Source: Opitutaceae bacterium
GTDB taxonomy: Bacteria > Verrucomicrobiota > Verrucomicrobiia > Opitutales > Opitutaceae
Assembly (NCBI GenBank): GCA_028691845.1
Contig: JAQUYL010000019.1
Coordinates: 1-64,000, forward strand
Length of the DNA stretch: 64,000 nucleotides
Direction: 5' to 3'
Part shown: positions 35,859 to 44,532 of the stretch, in pieces
Position numbering within the stretch: position 1 is the first letter of the stretch
Layout of the letters: the number at the start of each line of letters is the position of its first letter
Notes under the pieces: model-generated
The model's database searches: none
What the model was told of the DNA's origin: nothing
Seen by the model: only the letters and a program-made list of their open reading frames with translations
Position numbers and translations under genes: made by a program

Positions 35859-36680
35859 ATGAACTTCACCTCTGAACCCACCCCTTACAATGCGACTGTC
35901 ACCGGCCGCGAGATGATCACTCCGCAGTTGATTGTCCTTCGCGTGAAACCGGACGGCGAGCTGTTCCCGTTCACCCCGGGCCAATTTACGGTTCTCGGGT
36001 TGCGCGCCGGGGAGTCCAGGATTCCTGAGGCCGACCAGGAGGAAACGGTCGCAGAACCCGACAAGTTGATCCGCCGTGCCTACAGTATCTCATCCTCGAG
36101 CGTGGAACGCCGGTATCTGGAATTTTATCTGACCTTGGTGCCAAGCGGTGAGCTCACACCGCGCCTCTTTGCCCTGGGACCGGGCAGCCGCCTGTTCCTG
36201 TCCCCCAAAGCGAGCGGGATGTTCACGCTGGATCGGGTAGCTCCGGGCAGGGCTGTCCTGCTCCTCGCCACCGGTACAGGCCTGGCCCCCTATGTATCCA
36301 TGCTTAGGACCATGCTAATCAACGATACCCAGCGAAGGTTTGTCGTGCTGCATGGTGCGCGCTGCAGTTGGGATCTGGGCTATCGCGCGGAATTGGAAAG
36401 TTTGGCCCGGATCCGTCCGAATTTCTGCTACATCCCAACTATCACACAGCCGGAAGACGACCCCCATTTTCAAGGCCAGACGGGACTCATCCAGGATCTG
36501 CTCGCGCAGGGCGTGGTCGAAAAGTTGGCTGGCGTGCCGCTCGATCCAACCCAAGCCGAAGTGTTTCTTTGCGGTAATCCAAACATGGTGATCAAGGTCA
36601 AAGAATTCCTTCAACCGCTGGGTTTTCTGCCCGATAAAGGCAAACAATTGGGCACGATCCACCTCGAGGAATATTGGTAA
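35859..36680 (+). CDS. fpr: Ferredoxin-NADP reductase
   Basis: Transfers electrons between NADPH and ferredoxin or flavodoxin via FAD. The 273-residue protein has the FAD-binding region FTPGQFTVLGL and RRAYSISSSSVE (RxYS), PSGELTPRLFALGPGSRLFLSPKASGMFTLD, the NADP-binding LLATGTGLAPYVSMLRT and VFLCGNPNM, ending in EEYW, the aromatic C-terminus typical of bacterial Fpr that stacks on the flavin. I chose the ATG at 35859, which begins the conserved N-terminus. It is divergent from fabG. A single-gene unit; the next gene is 48 bp away. Confidence 0.92.
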   Translation: MNFTSEPTPYNATVTGREMITPQLIVLRVKPDGELFPFTPGQFTVLGLRAGESRIPEADQEETVAEPDKLIRRAYSISSSSVERRYLEFYLTLVPSGELTPRLFALGPGSRLFLSPKASGMFTLDRVAPGRAVLLLATGTGLAPYVSMLRTMLINDTQRRFVVLHGARCSWDLGYRAELESLARIRPNFCYIPTITQPEDDPHFQGQTGLIQDLLAQGVVEKLAGVPLDPTQAEVFLCGNPNMVIKVKEFLQPLGFLPDKGKQLGTIHLEEYW

Positions 36681-36728
36681 AACTGTCGGGGGTGTCGCGG
36701 CCAGCGTTACCGCCAGAAATGCAGTTCC

Positions 36729-37175
36729 ATGCGCGAGCCGACGATCGGGAAAATCAAGCGCGTCCACCCGTACTCCTGGCTGTGGGAGCCATTGGAGGCG
36801 GATCCTGCTTTCGTGCTCCGATCGATGTTCGGCGGCAAGGCGGCCTACCTCGACGGCAGACTGATGCTCTACTTTATTGCCAAGGATGAACAATGGCGTG
36901 GCCTGCTTGTCTGCACGGACCACATCCACCATCCTTCGCTGTGCGCCGAGTTCCCCGACCTCGCGCCGCACCCCGTCCTCCCGAAATGGCTTTATCTCCC
37001 CGAAACCGCCGATCGTTTTGAATCGGCCGCAGCACAACTGGTCACCCTCGCCCGCCATCGCGATGCGCGCCTCGGTGTCCCCTCCCAAGCCAAAAGAAAG
37101 CCCCGTCCACGCCCGAACGGCAGAAGGTCCCGGGGACATTGTAAAGTGTCCACCCAGCGGCATCCCGGAGCGTGA
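36729..37175 (+). CDS. Hypothetical protein with TfoX-N-like fold
   Basis: A 148-residue cytoplasmic protein. The segment FVLRSMFGGKAAYLDGRLMLYFIAKDEQWRGLLVCTDHIHHPSL resembles the TfoX/Sxy N-terminal fold (xRxMFGGxGxYxDGxMxAxxxDxxLYLK...), so I suggest a distant member, without a known activity. The C-terminal 35 residues (KRKPRPRPNGRRSRGHCK...) are basic and low complexity and may be noise. The frame could have been altered at its 3' end: its tail runs into a GC-rich region with short inverted repeats around GGGGACATTG. It follows fpr at 48 bp. Confidence 0.45.
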   Translation: MREPTIGKIKRVHPYSWLWEPLEADPAFVLRSMFGGKAAYLDGRLMLYFIAKDEQWRGLLVCTDHIHHPSLCAEFPDLAPHPVLPKWLYLPETADRFESAAAQLVTLARHRDARLGVPSQAKRKPRPRPNGRRSRGHCKVSTQRHPGA

Positions 37176-37461
37176 CGCTCTTGAACCGCCGCCGGCCGCA
37201 GGTCAGCTCCCGCCCTCGTGATTCGCGCCCCACGTCATGCCGGAACTGGCGCCGCCAGTCCGAAACCGGGCTCACAGCTCCCGCGGCATCGACCCATCCC
37301 GCCGCCGGGGATCTGCAGGATGGCGATAGGTGAATTCTTGCTGGTCCACGGTGCGTCTTCTGGATCGCTTCCCTCTTCTGCTCCGCCACTAAAGGATGGA
37401 AGCATAGATATCCTACTTTTTCATTGCGACACTGGGGACAAATCCAACCATACTTACTATT
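37176..37461. other. 286-bp gene-poor region before scpA
   Basis: No gene is supported. There is a long open frame on the minus strand (about 37042-37389) with no family features and Arg-rich composition. Short GGGGACA/TGTCC motifs occur near 37134 and 37434, which could be the remains of a small inverted-repeat element; evidence is weak. The last 60 bases presumably carry the scpA promoter. Confidence 0.3.
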
Positions 37462-38241
37462 GTGGTCGCTGAAGCCGATTATCGCATCAAACTTCCCATT
37501 TTCGAGGGACCTCTCGATCTTCTTCTGTTTCTTATCCGCAAGAACGAGATCGATATCTACGACATTCCCATTGAACAGGTGACGCGCCAGTATTTAGGAG
37601 CCATCTATGCAATGAAGGAGTTGCAGGTCGAGGTAGCCGGCGAGTTTTTTGTCATGGCGGCAACCCTGATGGAAATCAAAAGCCGCCTGCTGCTCCCCAA
37701 GCATCAACAGGCCATCGATCTCAATGCCGAGGAGGAGGAACTCGATCCACGATGGGAACTGGTGCATCAGCTATTACAGTACAAGAAATTCAAGGAAGCC
37801 GCCCAGCAACTCGGCCACTTGGCTGCCGAGCAGCAGGATATGCTGCCGCGATTGGTCCCGGCCTCGACTCCATTGGCAGAGCGCCCGCTTCAGCATGTCG
37901 ACCGCATTGAACTCTGGAACACGTTCAACGTGGTCCTGCGCCGTCTCGCCGAGCATCTGGTGGTCGGCGAGATTCATGCCGAACATGTGACCGTATCCGA
38001 TCAGATGGAATATGTGCTCAGGTACATGAAGGAGCGGCATCAGTTCACTTTCACCAGCCTTTTTGCCGATACAAAAATGTCCTTGCGGCGCCTCGTGGCG
38101 ACTTTTCTGGCAATCCTGGAGCTGACGCGCCTGAAGAAATTGCAGCTTTCACAGACGGAGGCGTTCATCGATATTCTCTGCGTCGCCGTCGAGGAAAACA
38201 CACTTGAAACTCCGGCCAATGAACCCACCTTGGCCTCGTAA
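37462..38241 (+). CDS. scpA: Segregation and condensation protein A
   Basis: Kleisin subunit of the bacterial SMC-ScpAB condensin complex that organises the chromosome for segregation. The 259-residue protein starts at GTG 37462 and has the kleisin N-terminal motif KLPIFEGPLDLLLFLIRKNEIDIYDIPIEQVTRQYL that binds SMC, ending with the winged-helix LRRLVATFLAILELTRLKKLQLSQTEAFIDI. The linker is acidic and variable, as expected. A small gene starts on the base after its stop. scpB and smc are not in the window. Confidence 0.95.
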   Translation: MVAEADYRIKLPIFEGPLDLLLFLIRKNEIDIYDIPIEQVTRQYLGAIYAMKELQVEVAGEFFVMAATLMEIKSRLLLPKHQQAIDLNAEEEELDPRWELVHQLLQYKKFKEAAQQLGHLAAEQQDMLPRLVPASTPLAERPLQHVDRIELWNTFNVVLRRLAEHLVVGEIHAEHVTVSDQMEYVLRYMKERHQFTFTSLFADTKMSLRRLVATFLAILELTRLKKLQLSQTEAFIDILCVAVEENTLETPANEPTLAS

Positions 38242-38502
38242 ATGAAAAAACCGATCCGCCGTCGCAAGTCCACCAAAGGCAGGGCCCATTTGCTGGGGCT
38301 GGGCCTCGACAATGATGACGGTCACAAGCGCATCACCACCGGCGAACAGTTTACGCTTGTCGGCGGGTCGGAGGAAACCCATGGACGCATGACCGAGACC
38401 GTGGTTAAGACCATGGAGGAACTGAAACGGCGGGACAAGCAGCTCCACCAGGTCGAGCCCCAGGAACTGGCCGACATCATGCACAAGTCCTCGCCGAAAT
38501 GA
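38242..38502 (+). CDS. Small basic hypothetical protein, coupled to scpA
   Basis: An 86-residue protein starting with ATG directly after the scpA TAA, so translation is coupled. It is very basic at the N-terminus (MKKPIRRRKSTKGRAHLLGLG) then GDNDDGHKR-like acidic/charged, with a helical segment TETVVKTMEELKRRDKQLHQ. I do not recognise a family. It could be a nucleoid- or RNA-associated accessory of the condensin or thioredoxin neighbourhood, but this is speculation; only the position is firm. Confidence 0.5.
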   Translation: MKKPIRRRKSTKGRAHLLGLGLDNDDGHKRITTGEQFTLVGGSEETHGRMTETVVKTMEELKRRDKQLHQVEPQELADIMHKSSPK

Positions 38503-38549
38503 CCCGCGGGCATTTGCCTTTTTAACGAATCCCTCCATTCTAAAACATC

Positions 38550-38876
38550 ATGTCCGACAAAATCACTCATCTTACTTCCGACTCTTTTGCGACCACCGTG
38601 CCATCCAGCGCTCTCCCTGTGTTGGTCGATTTCTGGGCACCCTGGTGCGGTCCTTGCAAGATGATTGCCCCCGTGCTCGATGAATTGGCTGGAGAAATGG
38701 CGGGCCAGCTCACAATTGCGAAGGTCAATGTCGACGACAGCACAGATCTTGCCGCCCAATACGGCATCCGCGCCATCCCGACGATGCTGCTCTTCAAAGG
38801 TGGCCAGGTCGTCGAGCAGTTTGTGGGCATGATGGACAAAGCCTCGCTCAAGGCCAAGATCCTGGCCAAAATCTGA
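38550..38876 (+). CDS. trxA: Thioredoxin
   Basis: A cytoplasmic disulphide reductase of 108 residues. The active site WC33GPC36K lies in the standard VDFWAPWCGPCKMIAPVLDELA block; the conserved cis-proline region IRAIPTMLLFKGG and KAS-xxxAKIL C-terminal helix follow. It is standard length with no signal peptide. The ATG has no Shine-Dalgarno sequence (bases before it are CTAAAACATC). It follows the scpA pair by 47 bp and converges on menA. Confidence 0.96.
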   Translation: MSDKITHLTSDSFATTVPSSALPVLVDFWAPWCGPCKMIAPVLDELAGEMAGQLTIAKVNVDDSTDLAAQYGIRAIPTMLLFKGGQVVEQFVGMMDKASLKAKILAKI

Positions 38877-38893
38877 CTGCGCCTACCACGACC

Positions 38894-38910
38894 GCAGCGA
38901 TTTTCGCTGC
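38894..38910. terminator. Short hairpin between trxA and menA
   Basis: GCAGCG and CGCTGC form a 6-bp stem around ATTTT, in the convergent gap. There is no T-tract outside the stem, so it is at most a weak bidirectional terminator. Confidence 0.35.
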
Positions 38911-38935
38911 CCTCGGCGTTGCGCGGATCGAGAGG

Positions 38936-39838
38936 TCACGCCAGGACGATGCCGGAACCCAGCAGCAGGCCGTAGGCTGCAAGGAATTTTCCCGAACTCG
39001 TCAAAAGGCGGATCTGCTCGGCGGATTCGGTCGATGCGCCCAGGCGCCGAGCCAGCCGAACCGCCCAGGGGGTCAGCAGCAGCGGTAGCATCACGGGGCA
39101 ATGATAGCCGGACCATTCCGCAAGGACGACGGGAATCAGCAAGGCCGCAGCGATTGACAGTGTATATTGCCGCACGGCAAAGCGTCGTCCGAAACGCACG
39201 ACGAGCGTTTTTTTGCCGGCCAACGCATCAGTATCCGCATCCCGGTAGTTGTTGACGACCAGAATATTGACCGCCAGCAGGCCGACCGCGGCCGCCGCAA
39301 GCACGACATCGGCAGTCACTCTGCCTGTTTGCACATAGAACGTCGCCGACACGGCCACGAGGCCAAAAAACAGGAAGACGAAAAGATCGCCGAGTCCGTT
39401 ATAACCCAGCGGCCACGGACCGCCCGTGTAGGCAATGCCGCAGACTATGCTCGCCACGCCAATAATCAGCAGCCACCAACCACCCCAAGCGACGAGAGCC
39501 AAGCCGAGAGTGAAGGCCAGTCCGAATGTTGCCCACATCATACGCCTCATGCTGTCGGGCGGCACCAAACCGGCTGCGACCGCGCGTCGCGGACCGACCC
39601 TCTGCTCGGTGTCGGCTCCCTTGACGTAGTCGTAGTAGTCGTTGGCAAAATTCGTGCCTATTTGCACGAGCAGGGAGAATCCGAGGCACAGGATCGCCGC
39701 CCCAGGATCGAAAGCGCCCGTCCGCCAGGCCAGCGCCGATCCCACCACCACCGGGGTCAACGCGGCGGGCAGGGTGCGTGGTCGCGCCGCTTCAAGCCAG
39801 ACACTGATAGACGTAGGTTGATCAACCAAGCGCGTCAC
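38936..39838 (-). CDS. menA: 1,4-dihydroxy-2-naphthoate polyprenyltransferase
   Basis: Attaches an isoprenoid chain to dihydroxynaphthoate to form demethylmenaquinol, giving menaquinone. The 300-residue protein is a UbiA-family membrane enzyme with about eight to nine transmembrane segments. It has the MenA-typical first aspartate-rich motif NFANDYYDYVKGADTEQRVGPRRA and a second YRDADTDALAGKKTLVVRFGR. The N-terminus WLEAARPRTLPAALTPVVVG is diagnostic for MenA. The start overlaps the stop of the membrane protein gene upstream by 4 bp. Other men genes are not in the window, so the cell uses menaquinone but the pathway is dispersed. Confidence 0.95.
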   Translation of the reverse strand: MTRLVDQPTSISVWLEAARPRTLPAALTPVVVGSALAWRTGAFDPGAAILCLGFSLLVQIGTNFANDYYDYVKGADTEQRVGPRRAVAAGLVPPDSMRRMMWATFGLAFTLGLALVAWGGWWLLIIGVASIVCGIAYTGGPWPLGYNGLGDLFVFLFFGLVAVSATFYVQTGRVTADVVLAAAAVGLLAVNILVVNNYRDADTDALAGKKTLVVRFGRRFAVRQYTLSIAAALLIPVVLAEWSGYHCPVMLPLLLTPWAVRLARRLGASTESAEQIRLLTSSGKFLAAYGLLLGSGIVLA

Positions 39839-40488
39839 ATTCTTATCTTGTGCGAGTGCGTGATAAGCGAGCGATTCAGCAGCAAGCTCATCAGCGCCGG
39901 AAGCAGGGCGATGACAGCGAAAAGCAGGGTGCGCAGGAAGTTCACCGGGAAAAGCAGACTGAAGCCCAGCAGAAGCAAGCCATAGAGGCCAAGCAGCGAT
40001 CGGGGCGTGGGCATGAGCAGGTTGAGCGCGCCGGCCAGCAGCATGGCAAAGCCACCGGCCACCAGCCCGGCGACGGCCAGTCCCGCTCCAAATATGTAAA
40101 ACAGGGGGGCAAACAGGAGGAAGGTTTTCCCAAACCTCAGCGACTGGACCAAAGTCCCAATCAGTATAATGACCGCTTGGACTACAAGCAAAGACGTGCG
40201 GGCGTCATCGGTGGTCATCGTAAAACTGAAATATATCAGCGCGTAGGCCCCGCCCATTCCTCGGAAAAAATCAATGTAGTTTCGCTTGCTCCTGAGTTCC
40301 CGGGCGAGCCGGACAGTTTTGTCGTACGGGTCCCCCCCGGCCCCGCTTTCAGCAAAGCGTTCGACCGTATTCCGATGGCGTCGCCGGATTTTGACTAACC
40401 GATATCCCAGACGCAGCCAATGCCGGGGGAACCAGAGGCAAAGGATCGCCAGCAACAAGTAGGGCCAGTGGATGATCACGGAATGCAT
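39835..40488 (-). CDS. Hypothetical multi-pass membrane protein
   Basis: A 217-residue protein with an N-terminal hydrophobic segment (IIHWPYLLLAILCLWFP), a charged cytoplasmic loop (RLVKIRRRHRNTVERFAESG to LARELRSKRNYIDFF), then four or five further transmembrane segments rich in Leu/Gly/Ala. No family recognised. It overlaps menA by 4 bp (ATGA), so it is probably co-translated with it. That could indicate a quinone- or membrane-related role, but nothing in the sequence confirms this. Confidence 0.65.
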   Translation of the reverse strand: MHSVIIHWPYLLLAILCLWFPRHWLRLGYRLVKIRRRHRNTVERFAESGAGGDPYDKTVRLARELRSKRNYIDFFRGMGGAYALIYFSFTMTTDDARTSLLVVQAVIILIGTLVQSLRFGKTFLLFAPLFYIFGAGLAVAGLVAGGFAMLLAGALNLLMPTPRSLLGLYGLLLLGFSLLFPVNFLRTLLFAVIALLPALMSLLLNRSLITHSHKIRM

Positions 40489-40701
40489 AAAAGGAGCGCC
40501 GTATTAAGCATTGGATCCGGCGCAGGTGTCAAACTGCCCTTCCATGCGAAGACGTTGATGGTAAGCAGATGGGTGTGCCAGTGTAGTTCCCCAGCGCAGG
40601 ACAGCCGCGAACGGGCTGGGGAGCGGATCGGTTTGCCTAACGGCATCAAGCAGGTCTCCATGCTGGGCAAACCGTGGCGTCGCGATGCGCAGCAGGTCTC
40701 G

Positions 40702-41466
40702 CTATCGCGCGTCAGGCCGCTCCGTTCCATTTAGTTCCCTCTCCAGTTCCTTGATGCGTGCCTGCACGATATCGCATTCGGCTGCCTTCTCGTTGACCGG
40801 AAGCCGGGAATGGAGGGCCTGCAGCCACACCAAGGCTTCTCGCTTTCGGCCCAGCAAACGTAACAGCTCCGCATGAATACGCGCGGCGTAATGGGGCGCG
40901 CCCGGCATTTCAGCCGCGCGGCGGTAATAATCCGCCGCTTGCGCCATGTCCCCGCGCCGCCACAGGTGGATGTTGGCCATCTCGACGGCCAGCGCCGGAT
41001 GGTTGTAATGATACCTGCAGGCTTGTTTCAGAAAATCTAGCGCCAGTTGCGCCTGTTCTTCACTGATGCGCCGCACGATGCTGGACGGCATCTCTCCCCC
41101 AGCCTGCCTGACCCGCCAGACCGGCATGTCGTAGGCCATGATGCGCGCACCATTGATCCAGAAATACAGCGGCTGCGGATCAGTGAGCACGGTCAACCTG
41201 AGCAAGAGGTGAGTGGCGGGCAGGTCGTTCCTTTCCCAGGCCAAGGCTGCTCGCAACCAGAACCCGTCGGCGGCCAACCCCCTGAAACCGCCTAACAACG
41301 CTGGCAGCACGCCCTGCCCAGCCAGTTCGCGTGCGATCGGAATATTCGCTTCGCCCGCGGCTGAGCTCACCCGTTTCCCCAAACAGTCTTCGACCGGCTG
41401 CAGTATCGCGCCGGTCAGTGCCAGCGTACCCAACACCAGGCTCCAGACTGGAGGTCTAAAGATCAC
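40702..41466 (-). CDS. TPR-like protein with an N-terminal membrane anchor
   Basis: About 254 residues from a GTG at 41466, chosen because it overlaps the permease stop by 11 bp, exactly as the ATPase and permease overlap; ATGs at 41499 and 41523 are also open. One N-terminal hydrophobic segment (WSLVLGTLALTGAIL) is followed by a helix-rich region with TPR-like repeats: DFLKQACRYHYNHPALAVEMANIHLWRRGDMAQAADYYRRAAEM and YAARIHAELLRLLGRKREALVWLQAL. The block DGFWLRAALAWERNDL is also present. It is the last gene of the acylphosphatase-ABC transporter unit and may be an accessory of that exporter. Confidence 0.6.
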   Translation of the reverse strand: MIFRPPVWSLVLGTLALTGAILQPVEDCLGKRVSSAAGEANIPIARELAGQGVLPALLGGFRGLAADGFWLRAALAWERNDLPATHLLLRLTVLTDPQPLYFWINGARIMAYDMPVWRVRQAGGEMPSSIVRRISEEQAQLALDFLKQACRYHYNHPALAVEMANIHLWRRGDMAQAADYYRRAAEMPGAPHYAARIHAELLRLLGRKREALVWLQALHSRLPVNEKAAECDIVQARIKELERELNGTERPDAR

Positions 41467-42307
41467 GGCGTGAAAAACTGCAGGCCGCCAGGGCGGCATA
41501 GACGGCAACGTATAGCCCGCCATAACCCGCCACTCCCATGGTCAGCTCCGGAGTCAGTTGGCCGTCGCCTGCGATGATGCCGCCGAGATCAAACAACCGG
41601 AAATTCGGGAATACCAGACCGATCAGAATCGCGGCCGCTTGGCCAATCCCTCCGTCCCCCCCGTCGCCCGGTTCATGAAGCAGGAACTGCAAATGGCCGA
41701 TAACCGCAAACATGACGCCCAATACAATGGTGAACAGCGCCGATCCCGCGTAGCTAGCGATGAACAGGGTCATGGCTGCCACGACGCACAACCGCACCCA
41801 TTGCAGAAAACCGCAAACCGAGATCGCCCCATACGGCACGGACGTCCAGCCGAGGATCAGCGTCTCCATGGCATCACGCGGACCCGCCCGCCACCACAGC
41901 ACCAACATCAGGATGGTGGTCATCACCGCCGCGAAGAAACCGAGCAAACCCGCAAGTCCGACCAGCTTGCCGAGCACAAATTCCACCCTCGTCACCGGTC
42001 GCGCCAACGTTATCTGAGCCGTCTTGCCGTCCAACTCGTCCCACCAGGATTGCGCGGTGGCAACGATCGCCAGCAGTGTGCCAAACATGCCCACTGTGCC
42101 AAAGCCTAGGTCCATGAGGAATTTCTGTTCGGCGGATCCGAAATCGAACTCCCACAAATAGTGCGCTCCGCCAATCAAACCGGCTCCAAGGATCCCGACC
42201 AGCAACACCATCCTCTGCCGCACTGCTCCAGTGAGAGTGATGCCCGCAATCATTCCGATGCGGCTGAATCGGTCGGCTAGTGCCTTCCCCATACCATTAG
42301 TGCTCAC
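41456..42307 (-). CDS. ABC-2-type transporter permease
   Basis: A 283-residue inner membrane protein with about six transmembrane segments: MVLLVGILGAGLIGGAHYL, GTLLAIVATAQSWWDELDGKTAQITLARPVTRVEFVLGKL, the following pair, then FIASYAGSALFTIVLGVMFAVIG and the last segment. The QITLARPVTRVEFVLGKLVGL block is typical of ABC-2 (NatB/gliding-type) exporter permeases. It is encoded between its ATPase (11-bp overlap) and a TPR protein. The substrate is unknown. Confidence 0.75.
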   Translation of the reverse strand: MSTNGMGKALADRFSRIGMIAGITLTGAVRQRMVLLVGILGAGLIGGAHYLWEFDFGSAEQKFLMDLGFGTVGMFGTLLAIVATAQSWWDELDGKTAQITLARPVTRVEFVLGKLVGLAGLLGFFAAVMTTILMLVLWWRAGPRDAMETLILGWTSVPYGAISVCGFLQWVRLCVVAAMTLFIASYAGSALFTIVLGVMFAVIGHLQFLLHEPGDGGDGGIGQAAAILIGLVFPNFRLFDLGGIIAGDGQLTPELTMGVAGYGGLYVAVYAALAACSFSRRDL

Positions 42308-43151
42308 CTGTTTTGGAGCGGAACAGATGCTGCAGCTGTCTGCCGGTCATTCCAGCTGGTTCCACGATTCCGCCGCGTGGCAGGAGCCACTCCCTCAGGT
42401 CTTGTTCATCTTTTTCCCCCAGCCCGCGCACGATGACTTCTGGTTGCCTGTCCGCCATCAGTCCGGCCAATTCGCCTTCGGCTATCAGGCGCCCCTGCTG
42501 CAGGATGGCAACGCGGTCGCAGACCTCGACGACCTCGGTCAGCAGGTGCGAAGTGAGCAGCACCGTCTTGCCCGAGGCTTTCAGCCTGGCAATCACCTCC
42601 ATCATTTGCACCACGCCGACAGGATCGATTCCGGCTGTCGGTTCATCGCACACCAGCAATTCCGGATCATGCACGAGTGCCTGGGCCAGACCGATTCGTT
42701 GCACCATGCCGCGCGAGTAGGTGCCGATGCGAAGTTTTCCGGCCTCAGCCAGCCCCACCAGTTCCAGCACTGCAGCAACCCGACCCCGTAATTCCACCCC
42801 TTGCAGGCCGCTCAATCGGCCGCAAATCGTCACCATTTCAGAGCCGGTCAGATGGCGGTAAAACCCCGGCGATTCGGGAAGAAAGCCCATGCGCCGGCGG
42901 ATTGCGGGACAGGCAGGCGTTCCTCCCAGCACCTCGCAGGTGCCACGCGTCGGGGACTGCAGGCCCATAATCAATTTGAGCGTGGTGCTTTTCCCCGAAC
43001 CATTGGCCCCGAGCAACCCATACACCTGCCCCCTGTCTATCCGCATATCCAGCCGATCCAGCGCCCGGACGACCCCACCCCGCCAGCCTGACGCATGGTC
43101 CTTGCCTAAACCACGGAGCAGCACAGCTGGCGGCTCGTCCTCCACGCTCAT
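42297..43151 (-). CDS. ABC transporter ATP-binding protein
   Basis: A 284-residue ATPase of the ABC-2 exporter (CcmA/NatA) class. Walker A is GANGSGKS at about 48-55, the signature is YSRGMVQRIGLAQAL, Walker B is ELLVCDEPTAGIDP and the switch His is LLTSHLLTEV. The C-terminal extension (GELAGLMADRQPEVIVRGLGE) is normal for the class. It overlaps the acylphosphatase gene by 4 bp upstream and the permease by 11 bp downstream, so all are one operon. Substrate unknown. Confidence 0.9.
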   Translation of the reverse strand: MSVEDEPPAVLLRGLGKDHASGWRGGVVRALDRLDMRIDRGQVYGLLGANGSGKSTTLKLIMGLQSPTRGTCEVLGGTPACPAIRRRMGFLPESPGFYRHLTGSEMVTICGRLSGLQGVELRGRVAAVLELVGLAEAGKLRIGTYSRGMVQRIGLAQALVHDPELLVCDEPTAGIDPVGVVQMMEVIARLKASGKTVLLTSHLLTEVVEVCDRVAILQQGRLIAEGELAGLMADRQPEVIVRGLGEKDEQDLREWLLPRGGIVEPAGMTGRQLQHLFRSKTGEH

Positions 43152-43450
43152 CGGATCGTGAAATCGCGAAACTCCGGCCGCCGCTTCGTCGTCTGCCGTT
43201 CTATCTTGCGAATGTATCCCTGCATCCGCTCCTGGATCGCGCCGATAAAAGCCTCCACCGTGGGCGCCGTACCCTCGACTTCCAGAAGCACGCGTCCATC
43301 CGGAAGGTTTTGCGCGTAGCCGGTTACCTCAAATTCCTGTGCCACCCGCAGGGCCGTGTAGCGAAATCCCACCCCCTGCACCCGACCCGAGAAATGTACC
43401 CTTTCGTGGCTAACTTCACCCAGGCAATCCATGGGATTGTTTTTACGCAT
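43148..43450 (-). CDS. acyP: Acylphosphatase
   Basis: A small cytoplasmic enzyme hydrolysing acyl phosphates. The 100-residue protein has the catalytic Arg in GRVQGVGFR30YTA and Asn in YAQN48LPDG. The N-terminus may really begin at an internal Met (MDCLGEV, codon 7). The start of the ATPase gene overlaps the end of acyP by 4 bp, an unusual pairing that places a housekeeping phosphatase first in an ABC exporter operon. Confidence 0.92.
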   Translation of the reverse strand: MRKNNPMDCLGEVSHERVHFSGRVQGVGFRYTALRVAQEFEVTGYAQNLPDGRVLLEVEGTAPTVEAFIGAIQERMQGYIRKIERQTTKRRPEFRDFTIR

Positions 43451-43708
43451 GTCGGCAGTGGCAATTCAACCCTCAATCTCAGGATGTCTTGCCTAACTTG
43501 ATAGCCACGCGGCATCCGAACGCCCTCCTGCCCCGGACCTTCTCCCGCCGACAGCAACCGGGATCAGTCAAAATCCGGCTTGGGATACAACCAGCCCATC
43601 CTCCCATCCCCGTATCACGACGGATGTTCCCACATCATCCCGCAATTGTATTTGCCAAGCCGAATGCCCCAACCACACTGCGCCACTGCGTTCGGCAATG
43701 TGCGCTCC

Positions 43709-44392
43709 ATGATTAATTACAACTCTGACGGTTCCATTGAAAACGAGTGGGATGAACCAGGCGACTTGGCTTGGCGTGAAGTGGATTGGGAGCTTTATTT
43801 GGATGAGCAGGATGAAAGCATCCGGGATTATCTCACCCGCTATGACTCTCTCATGGGTAATGTTGATCGTCTCGACGAAGTCGCGCGCCTCATGGGGTGG
43901 GAACAAATGGCTGAATCGGCTGAAGAGGCCGGTCCTCCCGATCGGAATGCCCCACCGGACGACGATTCCCTCCCCGAGAGCGGATGGGAACCGTACACCC
44001 TGCACAAGAATCCGGTCTACATTTCGACCAAGGCATTGTATCTGGGCCTGACCAAGACATGGGAGCAACTCGCTTCGAGTCAGGCTCACGTGCCTCCCCC
44101 GCTCGGCATCGTCTTGCTGGCTACGTTGAACCGCGGATACGAACAATCTCTCCTCGCCATCCAAGCGCTGGACTTGGGCGATTATGGGCTGGCGGTTTGC
44201 CTTTTTAAGCGCGCCTTGCGCGAACTCAACCTGACGCTCGGGCACATCGAGTCCGGTCTCGCGGGGAAGGACGAAGCCTGCGTCTCCTATCGTGAATACG
44301 CCCTGCCGCGCCTCTTCGACCTGCGCGAGATCTGGTTGCGCGTGATGAACGAATGCCGCGAGGAGCTCGGGCCGGACCCCCACACGGAATAA
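43709..44392 (+). CDS. Hypothetical acidic cytoplasmic protein
   Basis: A 227-residue protein from ATG 43709 (MINYNSDGSIENEWDEPGDLAW). It has an acidic N-terminal half (ELYLDEQDESIRDYLTRYD, EEAGPPDRNAPPDDDSLPES) and a helical C-terminal half with Trp/Leu-rich helices (YISTKALYLGLTKTWEQLASS, LGIVLLATLNRGYEQSLLAIQALDLGDYGLAVCLFKRALREL). No known domain was recognised. In-frame extension upstream to 43580 exists but has no coding character. It stands alone between the acyP promoter and uvrB's 3' end. Confidence 0.6.
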   Translation: MINYNSDGSIENEWDEPGDLAWREVDWELYLDEQDESIRDYLTRYDSLMGNVDRLDEVARLMGWEQMAESAEEAGPPDRNAPPDDDSLPESGWEPYTLHKNPVYISTKALYLGLTKTWEQLASSQAHVPPPLGIVLLATLNRGYEQSLLAIQALDLGDYGLAVCLFKRALRELNLTLGHIESGLAGKDEACVSYREYALPRLFDLREIWLRVMNECREELGPDPHTE

Positions 44393-44407
44393 CACCACCC
44401 TGGAAGC

Positions 44408-44446
44408 AAGCTCCGAAGCCTTCAATGAAGGCTTGCGAAGCCGGGA
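44408..44446. terminator. Hairpin between the acidic gene and uvrB
   Basis: AAGCCTT and AAGGCTT form a stem around CAATG in the convergent gap; no T-tract follows on either strand, so terminator activity is uncertain. Confidence 0.3.
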
Positions 44447-44532
44447 GAAAGGGGCGATTCCCCCCGCCCTCATCCGTTAAGATGACGGTCGCGATCAGCG
44501 GCAGGCTTCGGACAACCGGTCGGCGCTTGACG

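Noticed and set aside
37042..37389. 115-residue minus-strand open frame before scpA
   Set aside because: Arg-rich, no recognisable motif, and partly antisense to the TfoX-like gene.
40476..40734. Open frames on both strands in the gap before the TPR gene
   Set aside because: No family features, poor composition and no ribosome binding site.
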